From: Saprospiraceae bacterium
GTDB lineage: Bacteria; Bacteroidota; Bacteroidia; Chitinophagales; Saprospiraceae
Direction of reading: 5' to 3'
Assembly: GCA_013360405.1 (NCBI GenBank)
Contig: JABWBR010000032.1
Coordinates: 92,498-156,497, forward strand
DNA length: 64,000 nt
The notes beneath the pieces are model-generated. The model saw nothing but the letters and a program-made list of their open reading frames with translations. It did not search any database and was not told the origin of the DNA. Both the position numbers and the translations under genes were made by a program. Numbering within the stretch: position 1 is the stretch's first letter; the number at the start of each line of letters is the position of its first letter. This document shows positions 58,001 through 64,000 of the stretch, in pieces.

Positions 58001-59829
58001 GCGTTGCGGTAAATCCCAGCGGGGGAACGGGCGTTTATTCTTATCTGTGGAATAATGGAGAAACCGGTAGCAGCCTGAACGGACTCGCGCCGGGTACTTA
58101 TAGCGTTGAGATAACCGACGCCAATGGCTGTAGCGTAAGTTCCGAGGTGGAAGTGGAAGCTTTCAATTGTATACTTGCCATTGATGCACAGGTCATTCCG
58201 GTAAGTTGTGCCGGCGCCGCCGATGGACAGATTTTGGTGTCACCCGCAGCAGGATATGCACCCTACGCCTATCAGTGGTCAAATGGCAGTATTTCGCCGG
58301 CGATAGATAACCTGTCACCGGGCGAATATTCCCTGGCCATTACGGATGATCGCAATTGCCCCTTGGACCTGAGCTTCGAGGTACAGGAACCTGATGTTTT
58401 GCAAATTGAAAATGCGATAATTGCCCAACCTAACTGCACCGACTCTTTTGACGGCATCATTGAAGCGCAGGTGAGTGGCGGAACGGCGCCATACGATTAC
58501 CTATGGTCGAACGGCCAATCCACGTCGCTGGCCGTCTATCTGACCCCCGGTTCCTACTCGGTATCTGTCACAGATGCAAATGGTTGCCAGACTACGAGCC
58601 AAATTGCGCTGGATTACCTCGATAATTTACCGCCGCAAGTATTGGTAAACGATATAACAATAGCATTGAATGCCAATGGCGTAGCCGGTTTGAATGTGGC
58701 TCAGATTGACAACGGCAGTTTTGACAACTGCGGCATTGCCTCCCGGCAACTCGATGTGTCTACATTTGATTGCAGCAGTACGGGCCAACGGCTCGTAACC
58801 CTCACCGTGGTTGACGAAAATGGAAATTCAGCCTCCGCTGTGGCCACTGTCACCGTGGTTGATAACCTGTCACCGCAACTCATCTGCCCCGACAACCTCG
58901 TTACGGCTTGCGACGGCGTAGCACTCTACGATTTGCCTTTTGTAAGCGATAATTGCGAAGCAACTATGCTGTTGACCGACGGCTTACCCAGTGGGTTTAC
59001 CTTCCCAACGGGAGAAACCAGTGTGTCCTATACGGCAACCGACGCCGCCGGCAATACGGCCAACTGCGCGTTTTCGGTAAGCGTTCCGGAAGTATTCACT
59101 ATGGAAGCCGCCGTCAATGAGGTATCCTGTTTTGGCGGGTCAGACGGACAGGTCACACTGGCTGTTACAGGCGGAGAACCACCGTACAACGTACAATGGA
59201 GCAACGGCGCCACGGGATTGAGCCTCGGCAACCTGCCTGCCGGCACGTATACCGCCTCTGTTACCGATGCCGCCGGCTGTGTAAGCACGCAAAGCGTCGA
59301 AGTAACGCAACCCGCTGAGTTGGAAATTTCAGAAATACAAATTACCGCTGAATCGAATAACGGTGCTAATGGAAGTATTGATATTGCGGTAAATGGCGGA
59401 ACGGCGCCCTACACCTATCGCTGGAGGCAAAACGGGGAAGTAGTGTCTGAAGTGGAAGACCCCTCGCAATTACAAGCCGGAGCCTATGAGGTGTTGGTAA
59501 CGGACGCCAATGGATGCACCTTCCTGATGACTAATATCGTTGTGGACCAGGCAACCGGTATCACCGATGTAACATTGGAGAACCTGCTACGGTTAATGCC
59601 CAACCCGGCGAGCGACTATAGCGTGCTGCACTGTCCGGGGGGGCTGCCCATTGAAGTGGATATAGATGTGCTTGATGCTGCAGGCCGGGTTATACAACGT
59701 TTGGGCTTGATCGAACCAGGCGCCACACACATTCCCATCGACCTGAGCGACTTTGTGTCGGGGATATACCTCATCCGCATTCGCAGCAGTGAAGGGTTGG
59801 TGGTGAAGCAATTAGCTGTTGGGAAGTAG
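55066..59829 (+). CDS. Thioredoxin-like, SprB-repeat, HYR and T9SS-sorted giant surface protein
   Basis: Protein of 1587 residues. A signal peptide (SQAQ) is followed by a thioredoxin-like domain (about 22-170) with the active site FATWCGPCWNYH and the cis-Pro region FYPTIYGICP. From about 183 come SprB repeats (C-G-x-NGSISLTSSGG ... WSTGANT ... AGNYYCTVT, a pattern repeated many times up to about 1200), mixed with PKD/Ig-like segments (TCSQSIVTLNGTSSSSGAQ). Two HYR-like domains follow (DNLSPQLICPDNLV and VSYTATDAAGNTANC), then more SprB repeats. The last 75 residues (MPNPASDYSVLHCPG ... FVSGIYLIRIRSSEG) are a type A T9SS sorting domain. Role: surface adhesin with a redox-active head. Fusions of thioredoxin to SprB repeats are uncommon. 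Confidence 0.88.
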   Translation: MRKTLLALSLWCSLIGISQAQLPNGSLPPNFTATDINGQTHTLYDYLNQGKVVFLDIFATWCGPCWNYHQTHALADLYEAYGPNGTNQIMVFAIEADASTPVSAIYGIGPNTQGNWTTGTPYPIIDNASIGSLYQISFYPTIYGICPTRIVTQVGQQNTAGLYAFAQSCPPLLPLQASLANKTNVTCFGSTNGSISLTSSGGANPISYHWSTGANTTQPLLNNLAAGNYYCTVTSGNNNTVVVGPIAILGPSSTLNLSLTTSVPANCSGLNGSLTVNSTGGGTPYNYTWSNGMNTPTISSLTPGNYSVTVQDFYGCVRTGTYSVAPAQIPLANAGPQKTITCSQSIVTLNGTSSSSGAQYVYAWDTNDGHIVSGENTLIPQVDEPGTYTLTVLNTSSNCSSTSTVVVSQNTTAPNISVADPAGINCNQSTVTLNGSGPAGAGFVKTWTTQDGHFVSGQNTYTPTVNQGGTYTLTVTNQSNGCVSTQSVTVNENTDLPEATAAGATLTCAQPVGQLSGSIDTPGATGLWTGPGGFSSSLMNPEVEDEGTYTFTVTGANGCVNALQVQVLDNIAPPDVAVAAGTITCEEESVLLSASSDTPDVTFLWTNADGETLEGDQPEVSEAGVYTLLATAPNGCTTTANAEVEEDTASPTADAGADQLLNCNAQAVVLNGGGSSTGNGIVYSWTTSDGNILSDATTPSPTVDEPGTYELVVTNTGNGCTATDQVWVDQNSDIAVALNSQSNVSCFDQTNGSASVVASGGSGEYTYEWSNGVSGPTATDLGAGVYEVEVTDVEGCIADLTVVIESPALLEAQVSATGQTAFEAADGTANCTPLGGTAPYSFLWNNGATTATITGLTPGNYSVEITDANGCTATQAVTVSSFDCTVAASISGQQIDCFGADNGSAAVAVEGGTEPYEFAWSNNATGPQIDGLAPGNYQVSITDDNNCPLVLGITISQPAALQPNLSVEQETSFGANDGSVAVNPSGGTGVYSYLWNNGETGSSLNGLAPGTYSVEITDANGCSVSSEVEVEAFNCILAIDAQVIPVSCAGAADGQILVSPAAGYAPYAYQWSNGSISPAIDNLSPGEYSLAITDDRNCPLDLSFEVQEPDVLQIENAIIAQPNCTDSFDGIIEAQVSGGTAPYDYLWSNGQSTSLAVYLTPGSYSVSVTDANGCQTTSQIALDYLDNLPPQVLVNDITIALNANGVAGLNVAQIDNGSFDNCGIASRQLDVSTFDCSSTGQRLVTLTVVDENGNSASAVATVTVVDNLSPQLICPDNLVTACDGVALYDLPFVSDNCEATMLLTDGLPSGFTFPTGETSVSYTATDAAGNTANCAFSVSVPEVFTMEAAVNEVSCFGGSDGQVTLAVTGGEPPYNVQWSNGATGLSLGNLPAGTYTASVTDAAGCVSTQSVEVTQPAELEISEIQITAESNNGANGSIDIAVNGGTAPYTYRWRQNGEVVSEVEDPSQLQAGAYEVLVTDANGCTFLMTNIVVDQATGITDVTLENLLRLMPNPASDYSVLHCPGGLPIEVDIDVLDAAGRVIQRLGLIEPGATHIPIDLSDFVSGIYLIRIRSSEGLVVKQLAVGK

Positions 59830-59904
59830 CGGTCAGGGCTTAGGGCTTAGCGGTCAGGGCTTAGCGATTTTGCCCTAACTGCTAAGCCCTAAGCCCTGAC
59901 TGCT
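59830..59904. repeat. Inverted 7-bp array (TYAGNNN family) between convergent genes
   Basis: Left: TTAGGGC, TTAGCGG, TCAGGGC, TTAGCGA; right: CCCTAAC, TGCTAAG, CCCTAAG, CCCTGAC, the same units inverted. The arms could pair for over 20 bp. It overlaps the minus-strand stop. Confidence 0.9.
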
Positions 59905-60790
59905 ATTCAATCCGTGGCTTAAAAACCGTAAATACTCGGGAGATATTAAACCCGAAATGGATACCACCGTCGGTCCAGTCGCCGGTAGTTTCGGCAATAA
60001 AGCCGCGTTCCATTATGCCGGTTGCGTTGGTGAAGTGCAGTTGGAACACGTGGCCGCCGGTTTCTATGTCAAAACCGATAGAAAGCGCGTTTTTAAACTG
60101 GGGGGCCAGTTGATCGGGTAAAACATAGATATATTCGGCGTTGAGTGCAATGCGTTTGGTGAGCTTTATACGTCCGGCAATGCCTAGTGCCATCACGTCG
60201 TTTTTCTCGGCTTTCGTAGCTACCAGGTTGCGGTGTACCAGGGTAGGGGAGAGCTGCAAGGTGAAAGCGTCGCTGAATTTTCTGCCCAGGATGAGTTGGT
60301 ACGTATAATACAGTCTGGAGGAGAAATAATTATCGCGGTCCGGGTTTTGCCATTTGAGCGTTTGTACGGCGGCAGTGGCCAAAAAAGCGGCTGAAATGGG
60401 CATATTTCGCTTACCGGTGCTCTGGCGAAGGAATTTGTATTTGACGTAGCCGTCGTAGGTTTTTTCGTAGGTACTACGGCCCCAACCTACCATGAGTTGG
60501 TCGGTAATGCCGAAATCGCCGCCCAGGCGAATAGTGGCCTGGTCTAATCCGAAAATATCATAAGCGCCCTGGTTCAATGTACCAAAGCGGTGCGATATCT
60601 TGAAATCAAAGACACCTGCAGCCGTGTTTTCCAGCGAGTGCAGGTTGATCACGCGGTTGGTCTTAAAGCTGGCCGTGGCGTAATTGGTGGTTTCCTCGTC
60701 GCCCAGCAGCGACAACAAGTCGTCTTGCGCCCGGATAGCCGGGCTTGCCAGACTGAGCAAAGTGAGTAGTAGTAGGGTTCGGAGTTTCAT
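59903..60790 (-). CDS. DUF5777 family outer membrane beta-barrel protein
   Basis: Protein of 295 residues with a signal peptide (IRAQ). The DDLLSLLGDEETTNYATASFKTNRVINLHSLEN start is typical of DUF5777, a Bacteroidota barrel family. The remainder shows alternating strands (GGDFGITDQLMVGWGRSTY, YSRLYYTYQLILGRKFSD) and ends in ISRVFTVFKPRIE. Last gene in the co-oriented YceI/OB-fold/cytochrome cluster. Function unknown. Confidence 0.85.
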   Translation of the reverse strand: MKLRTLLLLTLLSLASPAIRAQDDLLSLLGDEETTNYATASFKTNRVINLHSLENTAAGVFDFKISHRFGTLNQGAYDIFGLDQATIRLGGDFGITDQLMVGWGRSTYEKTYDGYVKYKFLRQSTGKRNMPISAAFLATAAVQTLKWQNPDRDNYFSSRLYYTYQLILGRKFSDAFTLQLSPTLVHRNLVATKAEKNDVMALGIAGRIKLTKRIALNAEYIYVLPDQLAPQFKNALSIGFDIETGGHVFQLHFTNATGIMERGFIAETTGDWTDGGIHFGFNISRVFTVFKPRIE

Positions 60791-60805
60791 GATAGATATG
60801 GGTTG

Positions 60806-60960
60806 ATTTGCTGATTTGCTGATGTGCTGATGTGCTGATGTGCTGATTTGCTGATTTGCTGATGTGCTGATGTGCTGATGTGCTAATAATTTAAAAAAGT
60901 AGTAATAAAATCAGCACATTAACCCATCAGCAAATCAGCACATTAACTAATCAGCACATT
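60806..60960. repeat. Inverted 8-bp array (GTGCTGAT unit)
   Basis: Left: ten TTGCTGAT/GTGCTGAT units; right: ATCAGCAC, ATTAACCC, ATCAGCAA, ATCAGCAC, ATTAACTA, ATCAGCAC in opposite sense. Core is AT-rich. Lies between the YceI stop and the DUF5777 start. Same unit as the array at 32083-32170. Confidence 0.9.
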
Positions 60961-60963
60961 AAT

Positions 60964-61518
60964 TTACTGTTTCAATTCCTCAAACTTAATATCCACCGCA
61001 ATTTTAACCGTTTTGGCGATATTATCGCGCACAACGGCGGGGATAGTAATATTGTAATCTGCCACTGCTACATTAAAAGCGGATTTGGCGCTGATTTTAC
61101 CGCCTGCCACCACAAACTTGCCGGTAGTTTCCACGTCTTTTGTAACGCCGTGGATAGTGAGTTGTCCTTTTACCGTCGCGTTGTATTCGCCGTCCTTTTT
61201 CAGGTTGATGTCTTTTATGTTGGTCACCTTACCTTTGAAAGAAGACTTGGGAAATTTACTGCTTTCCATGTAATTTTCGTTGAAATGCTCCTGCATAAGC
61301 GCTTTTTCAAATTGAAAAGCTTTGATCAGTACGGCAAATTCGAGGTTGCCATTGGACGCATCCAACACGCTCGTCGCTTTCGAGTTGTGCGCTTCAATTT
61401 TTTCCAATGGCGTATCGGAGAAAAACGAGATTTTACCATCGCGGGTAAAGTATTTTTGGCCCGACATAGAAACTACAAAGAAGAGGCTCATCAGGCTCAG
61501 CAAAATGCCTTTTTTCAT
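60964..61518 (-). CDS. YceI family lipid-binding-like secreted protein
   Basis: Protein of 184 residues started at the Met at 61518, which precedes a signal peptide (SMSGQ). The YceI fold is recognised in ISFFSDTPLEKIEAHNSKA, FEKALMQEHFNENYMESSKFP and KGQLTIHGVTKDVETTGKF. YceI proteins bind polyisoprenoids or quinones in the periplasm. The stop of the OB-fold gene is 47 bp upstream. In this cluster it may deliver a lipid or quinone to the outer membrane. Confidence 0.93.
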   Translation of the reverse strand: MKKGILLSLMSLFFVVSMSGQKYFTRDGKISFFSDTPLEKIEAHNSKATSVLDASNGNLEFAVLIKAFQFEKALMQEHFNENYMESSKFPKSSFKGKVTNIKDINLKKDGEYNATVKGQLTIHGVTKDVETTGKFVVAGGKISAKSAFNVAVADYNITIPAVVRDNIAKTVKIAVDIKFEELKQ

Positions 61519-61564
61519 AAGGAAATACGGTTTAAAAGTGGATAAATTGGAATATGTTCCGAGA

Positions 61565-61978
61565 TCATTGTACTTCAACACAACGTACCAGCACTACATC
61601 GAGTAAAAAGCCGGTGCACATGCCCTTGAAGGTAACTTGTTCGCCCACCTGAAAATCAGTGCGCGGGTGTTTGGTCAGTTCGTCGAGTTCACATACTACG
61701 CCCGACATTTGGTCGCCGCTGTCGAGGGTCACACTGGTTTTCCCGCCTTCTTGCGAAACGCCTTTTACCGTGCCGCTCACCTGTACTACCTTGTCGAGGT
61801 ATTGAGCATCAGCGGCTTGCTCGTCGGTTTTATAAGCTGTGAAAAGCGTCTCCGCTTCGAGGGCGATATCTGCGGCGGCTTTTTCCATGTTTTTGTGCGG
61901 CTTATTGTACACCAAATAAGCAGTAATGGCGCCTATAGCGCCCAGTACGAGGACTCCGATCAGGATTACTTTTTTCAT
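61565..61978 (-). CDS. OB-fold protein with membrane anchor
   Basis: Protein of 137 residues started at the Met at 61978. N-terminal helix (ILIGVLVLGAIGAITAYLVY) anchors it; the rest carries an OB fold (VVQVSGTVKGVSQEGGKTSVTLDSGDQ ... VGEQVTFKGMCTGF), like the tRNA_anti-like/OB-fold Bacteroidota proteins of unknown role. Periplasmic. Between the YceI and cytochrome genes. Confidence 0.75.
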   Translation of the reverse strand: MKKVILIGVLVLGAIGAITAYLVYNKPHKNMEKAAADIALEAETLFTAYKTDEQAADAQYLDKVVQVSGTVKGVSQEGGKTSVTLDSGDQMSGVVCELDELTKHPRTDFQVGEQVTFKGMCTGFLLDVVLVRCVEVQ

Positions 61979-62048
61979 AATGCAGTTTTTTTTACCGGGC
62001 CACCTGGCCACCGGTCAGACCGCTACAAACGGTCAGACCGGTAAGAGA

Positions 62049-62414
62049 TTAGTTATCCAGCGCCCCATCCGTTATCCATGCTTCGATTTGGGCAATGGAG
62101 CAATCGGCCAGTTGGGGTTGTCCTTGCGGCATGGGCTGAAAACCTTGTTGGTGCTTGATAGCGCCCAGCAATTTGCCGCTGTTGACGTATGTTTTCAGGT
62201 TGTTGTATCCTTCCAGCGTGACATTGCCCAAATTGGCTGCCTGGCTATGGCATACGTAACAGTTGTTTTGTAAAATGGGCACGATATGGGTGCTATAACT
62301 CCTGGCTGATGTATCGCAAGTAATATCAGGATACAATTCTTCTTCTACGTCGTAATAGCAACCCGTTTGAATGGCCAGTATCGCCATACCAAGCAAAAAG
62401 AAGTTTTTTTTCAT
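62049..62414 (-). CDS. Lipoprotein c-type cytochrome (single heme)
   Basis: Protein of 121 residues started at the Met at 62414. Lipobox Cys19 (QTGC). One heme c site, CYVCH (Cys52 to His56). Potential axial Met is in QGFQPMPQGQP. The last residues CSIAQIEAWITDGALDN match those of the larger cytochrome next to it (CTIDKVKAWIDSGSPNN), so one may be a duplicate of the second half of the other. It starts 51 bp after the neighbour's stop. Confidence 0.82.
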   Translation of the reverse strand: MKKNFFLLGMAILAIQTGCYYDVEEELYPDITCDTSARSYSTHIVPILQNNCYVCHSQAANLGNVTLEGYNNLKTYVNSGKLLGAIKHQQGFQPMPQGQPQLADCSIAQIEAWITDGALDN

Positions 62415-62465
62415 TGCAATAAGGTGTTTTTTTTCGTCTAACGCAAAAAGGAGGTTCATAGTTGT

Positions 62466-63215
62466 TTAGTTGTTGGGCGATCCGGAGTCAATCCATGCTT
62501 TTACTTTGTCGATGGTGCATTGAGGAAGCCTTGCGCCGCCGAACGGCATAGCTACATAGCCGGGCTGGTGCGACATAGCGCCGTATAGTCTGCCGTTTGT
62601 AGCAATAGCTTGTACTCCGTTATAATCGGTAAGCGATACCCCCCCCGAAGGCGCGGCGCCGCTGTGACAGCCGCGGCAACTATTGTCGATAACGGGTTTT
62701 ACGGTAGCTGAAAAAGAGATATTGTCGGTGATACAATTGCCGGCATCGGGATCGCAAGTAAGGTTCTGGGCGCCTTGCAATATCCACTTGGCAATCAGGT
62801 TTATCTGGTCGGAACTCAGCGGGTTATTGGGCGGCGGCGGCATGCGTTTATCCGGATCCGTTTTCGTCATTTTTTCATAAATTTCGCTGTCGCCCAGGTC
62901 ATATGGGGTGACTTCACCTGTTGTCATTACTTTTTCATAAGAAGTCAGCACGATACCTTCTTCGTGGGTAGCCTCGTCGTGGCAACCGCTTTTTGCGCAG
63001 TTGGAACGCAACAGTGGAAGAATTTGCAATTCGAAATACACTTTTTCGGGATCACAAGGCGTACCCATGCCTGTAGTGTCGTCGGGTAGGTCCGTCGTAT
63101 CGCCGATGTTGATGTCGTCATCAACCGATACCATCGGATTATGTTTACAAGATGTCGTGCTCAGGACGATTCCGCTAGAAAACAAAAGGAGCGCTAAGCA
63201 GGTTTTGTATGTCAT
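62466..63215 (-). CDS. Lipoprotein c-type cytochrome with CX4CH and CXXCH heme sites
   Basis: Protein of 249 residues with lipobox Cys23. Two cytochrome c-like halves. The first has the non-standard heme motif CAKSGCH (Cys73, Cys78, His79; four residues between cysteines) and the likely axial Met in KRMPPPPNNP (Met125). The second has CRGCH (Cys180-His184) and Met in YVAMPFGG. It would sit on the outer or inner membrane and carry electrons. It is the first gene of the cluster; a promoter -7 box is upstream. Confidence 0.85.
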   Translation of the reverse strand: MTYKTCLALLLFSSGIVLSTTSCKHNPMVSVDDDINIGDTTDLPDDTTGMGTPCDPEKVYFELQILPLLRSNCAKSGCHDEATHEEGIVLTSYEKVMTTGEVTPYDLGDSEIYEKMTKTDPDKRMPPPPNNPLSSDQINLIAKWILQGAQNLTCDPDAGNCITDNISFSATVKPVIDNSCRGCHSGAAPSGGVSLTDYNGVQAIATNGRLYGAMSHQPGYVAMPFGGARLPQCTIDKVKAWIDSGSPNN

Positions 63216-63236
63216 GGCGTTTCAAATATTATGCCT

Positions 63237-63244
63237 CAAAGTTA
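63237..63244 (-). promoter_or_regulatory. Promoter -7 box (TAACTTTG) of the cytochrome cluster
   Basis: Exact TAnnTTTG on the minus strand, 22 bp from the cytochrome start. -33 region is only TTTT-like. Confidence 0.5.
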
Positions 63245-63350
63245 TTCGCATACATCCGTGTAGGAAAATTTTACTTGCCGAACGGGAAAAAATCGGTACT
63301 GAACGGGGGTCTGCTATTATTTTGTATCTTTCTAACTAATTATCAGCTTC

Positions 63351-63824
63351 ATGGATACATCACCCTCTTCTACTTCGCTGCTGTACCGTTCGATTGATCC
63401 CATACGGCAAGTCCTGCTGGTTTTTTCAGCCGTAGTGGTATTTAACCTGGTTGCCGCGTTTGTCAGGGCTACCGGCATTATGGAGGTATCTCCCCGCTTC
63501 CACTGGACGATAGCTGCCGCCTTTATGCTGCTTTTCGCCATGCTAAATAGTGTGCTTTCGCTTTCTACCAAAAACATGAAGTGGTATTGGGGACGTTCGG
63601 TATATTGTTTTATCGGGCTGGCAGCAGCTTCCGGGTTGTTAGCCTGGCTGTTTTCTTCCCTCAGCATCGGCGAGGCGGGTTCTTATCGCTGGATTTATAT
63701 CGTGCTCACGATAGGTTACCTGGTTTTTTTGAGCATCGTGTCGCTCATGCGCGGTATCGTCGATTTCGCCCAACGCGAAGAATGGAGCCAACCCCGCCTT
63801 CGCCATCGGAAACCAAGGAGATAG
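63351..63824 (+). CDS. Small four-helix membrane protein, unknown function
   Basis: Protein of 157 residues with four transmembrane helices (about 20-42, 52-72, 83-105, 113-135) and a short basic C-terminus (RLRHRKPRR). No recognised motif. Divergent from the cytochrome cluster. A TATCTTTC box lies 20 bp upstream. Confidence 0.65.
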   Translation: MDTSPSSTSLLYRSIDPIRQVLLVFSAVVVFNLVAAFVRATGIMEVSPRFHWTIAAAFMLLFAMLNSVLSLSTKNMKWYWGRSVYCFIGLAAASGLLAWLFSSLSIGEAGSYRWIYIVLTIGYLVFLSIVSLMRGIVDFAQREEWSQPRLRHRKPRR

Positions 63825-63827
63825 ATA

Positions 63828-63861
63828 AATTACGAATGAACAATTACGAATTACGAATGTT
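63828..63861. repeat. Short 7-bp array (AATTACG unit)
   Basis: AATTACG, AATGAAC, AATTACG, AATTACG, AATG. A small version of the other arrays, directly after the membrane protein gene. No inverted partner is seen. Confidence 0.75.
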
Positions 63862-63961
63862 TTTTAATTGAAAATTATTTAATTTATTAGTGATTGATTA
63901 TTACACTACTGGACACTTTGAGTTAAGATTTCGAGTGTAGGTTTTTTTGAGGACGATTTTT

Positions 63962-64000
63962 TTAGTGTTCCGGAGGCATTTTACCAGTCATATTTTCAGT
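63962..64000 (-). other. Possible 3' end of a gene running into the window edge
   Basis: On the minus strand the last 39 bases read as an open frame ending ENMTGKMPPEH and a stop. The AT-rich sequence after it has CTACTGGACA and similar words that could be an insertion-sequence end. It could be a transposase tail, but the length is too short to identify. Confidence 0.25.

Overview
The window is a chromosomal segment of a Bacteroidota bacterium. The evidence is a SusC/SusD pair, three secreted proteins with C-terminal type IX secretion (T9SS) sorting domains, SprB, HYR, PKD and LamG repeats, and Bacteroidota-only families (DUF3667, DUF5777, SusD-like). Many genes are preceded by the phylum's TAnnTTTG -7 promoter element, and Shine-Dalgarno sequences are scarce. 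The mix of T9SS/SprB/HYR giants with futalosine-pathway menaquinone genes at mid GC suggests the Saprospiria, but that placement is inference. No rRNA, CRISPR array, prophage or complete insertion sequence is visible.

Layout. 1-4.3 kb: the 3' part of cobalamin-dependent methionine synthase and a SIMPL-domain protein. 4.3-9.8 kb: a minisatellite-bearing gap, then a SusC/SusD pair. 9.9-10.4 kb: tRNA-Gly(GCC) and a tRNA-Leu(UAA) interrupted in its anticodon by a 229-nt group I intron, followed by a 159-bp MITE-like element. 11-15.2 kb (minus): DUF3667 protein, groES-groEL, and secG with a conserved partner. 15.6-25 kb: a 1031-residue helical repeat protein, a NUC1 nuclease lipoprotein, DUF819 membrane protein overlapping a Clp-like AAA+ ATPase, RlmI and a small barrel protein. 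25-32 kb (minus): two giant secreted adhesin-like proteins. 32-38.7 kb: OmpA-like lipoprotein, lipoprotein MsrA, mqnA, a histidine phosphatase, mqnE, a glycosyltransferase and a hemerythrin. 38.8-46.5 kb: an unknown secreted protein, an ATPase-nuclease, an AT-rich accessory island with a gene remnant and an S41 peptidase, then an M28 peptidase and yidD. 46.6-55 kb: ahcY, an ICMT-like methyltransferase, a T9SS cargo protein, an M24 peptidase and an ABC exporter. 55-59.8 kb: a 1587-residue thioredoxin-SprB-HYR-T9SS fusion. 59.9-63.2 kb (minus): a DUF5777 barrel, YceI, an OB-fold protein and two lipoprotein c-type cytochromes. A small membrane protein and a possible transposase end close the window.

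The most unusual feature is not a gene. At about 16 places, mostly between genes, there are arrays of 7-bp or 8-bp units. Most are built as an inverted pair of arrays around a short core, so the two arms could base-pair. The unit differs by locus: TYAGNNN, AACNGAN, a TGCTGAT octamer, GTGRGAGT and others. At convergent gene ends they resemble large terminator hairpins. In front of mqnE and the histidine phosphatase gene the core between the arms holds the promoter. They recall the short tandemly repeated repetitive sequences of cyanobacteria, but with a palindromic layout.

Functional links: metH and ahcY serve the methyl cycle, although 43 kb apart. mqnA and mqnE are two steps of futalosine-pathway menaquinone synthesis, and menaquinone could supply electrons to the lipoprotein cytochromes, although no direct link is shown. 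Much of the remaining content concerns the cell envelope: outer membrane uptake, T9SS surface proteins, lipoproteins and periplasmic or secreted peptidases.
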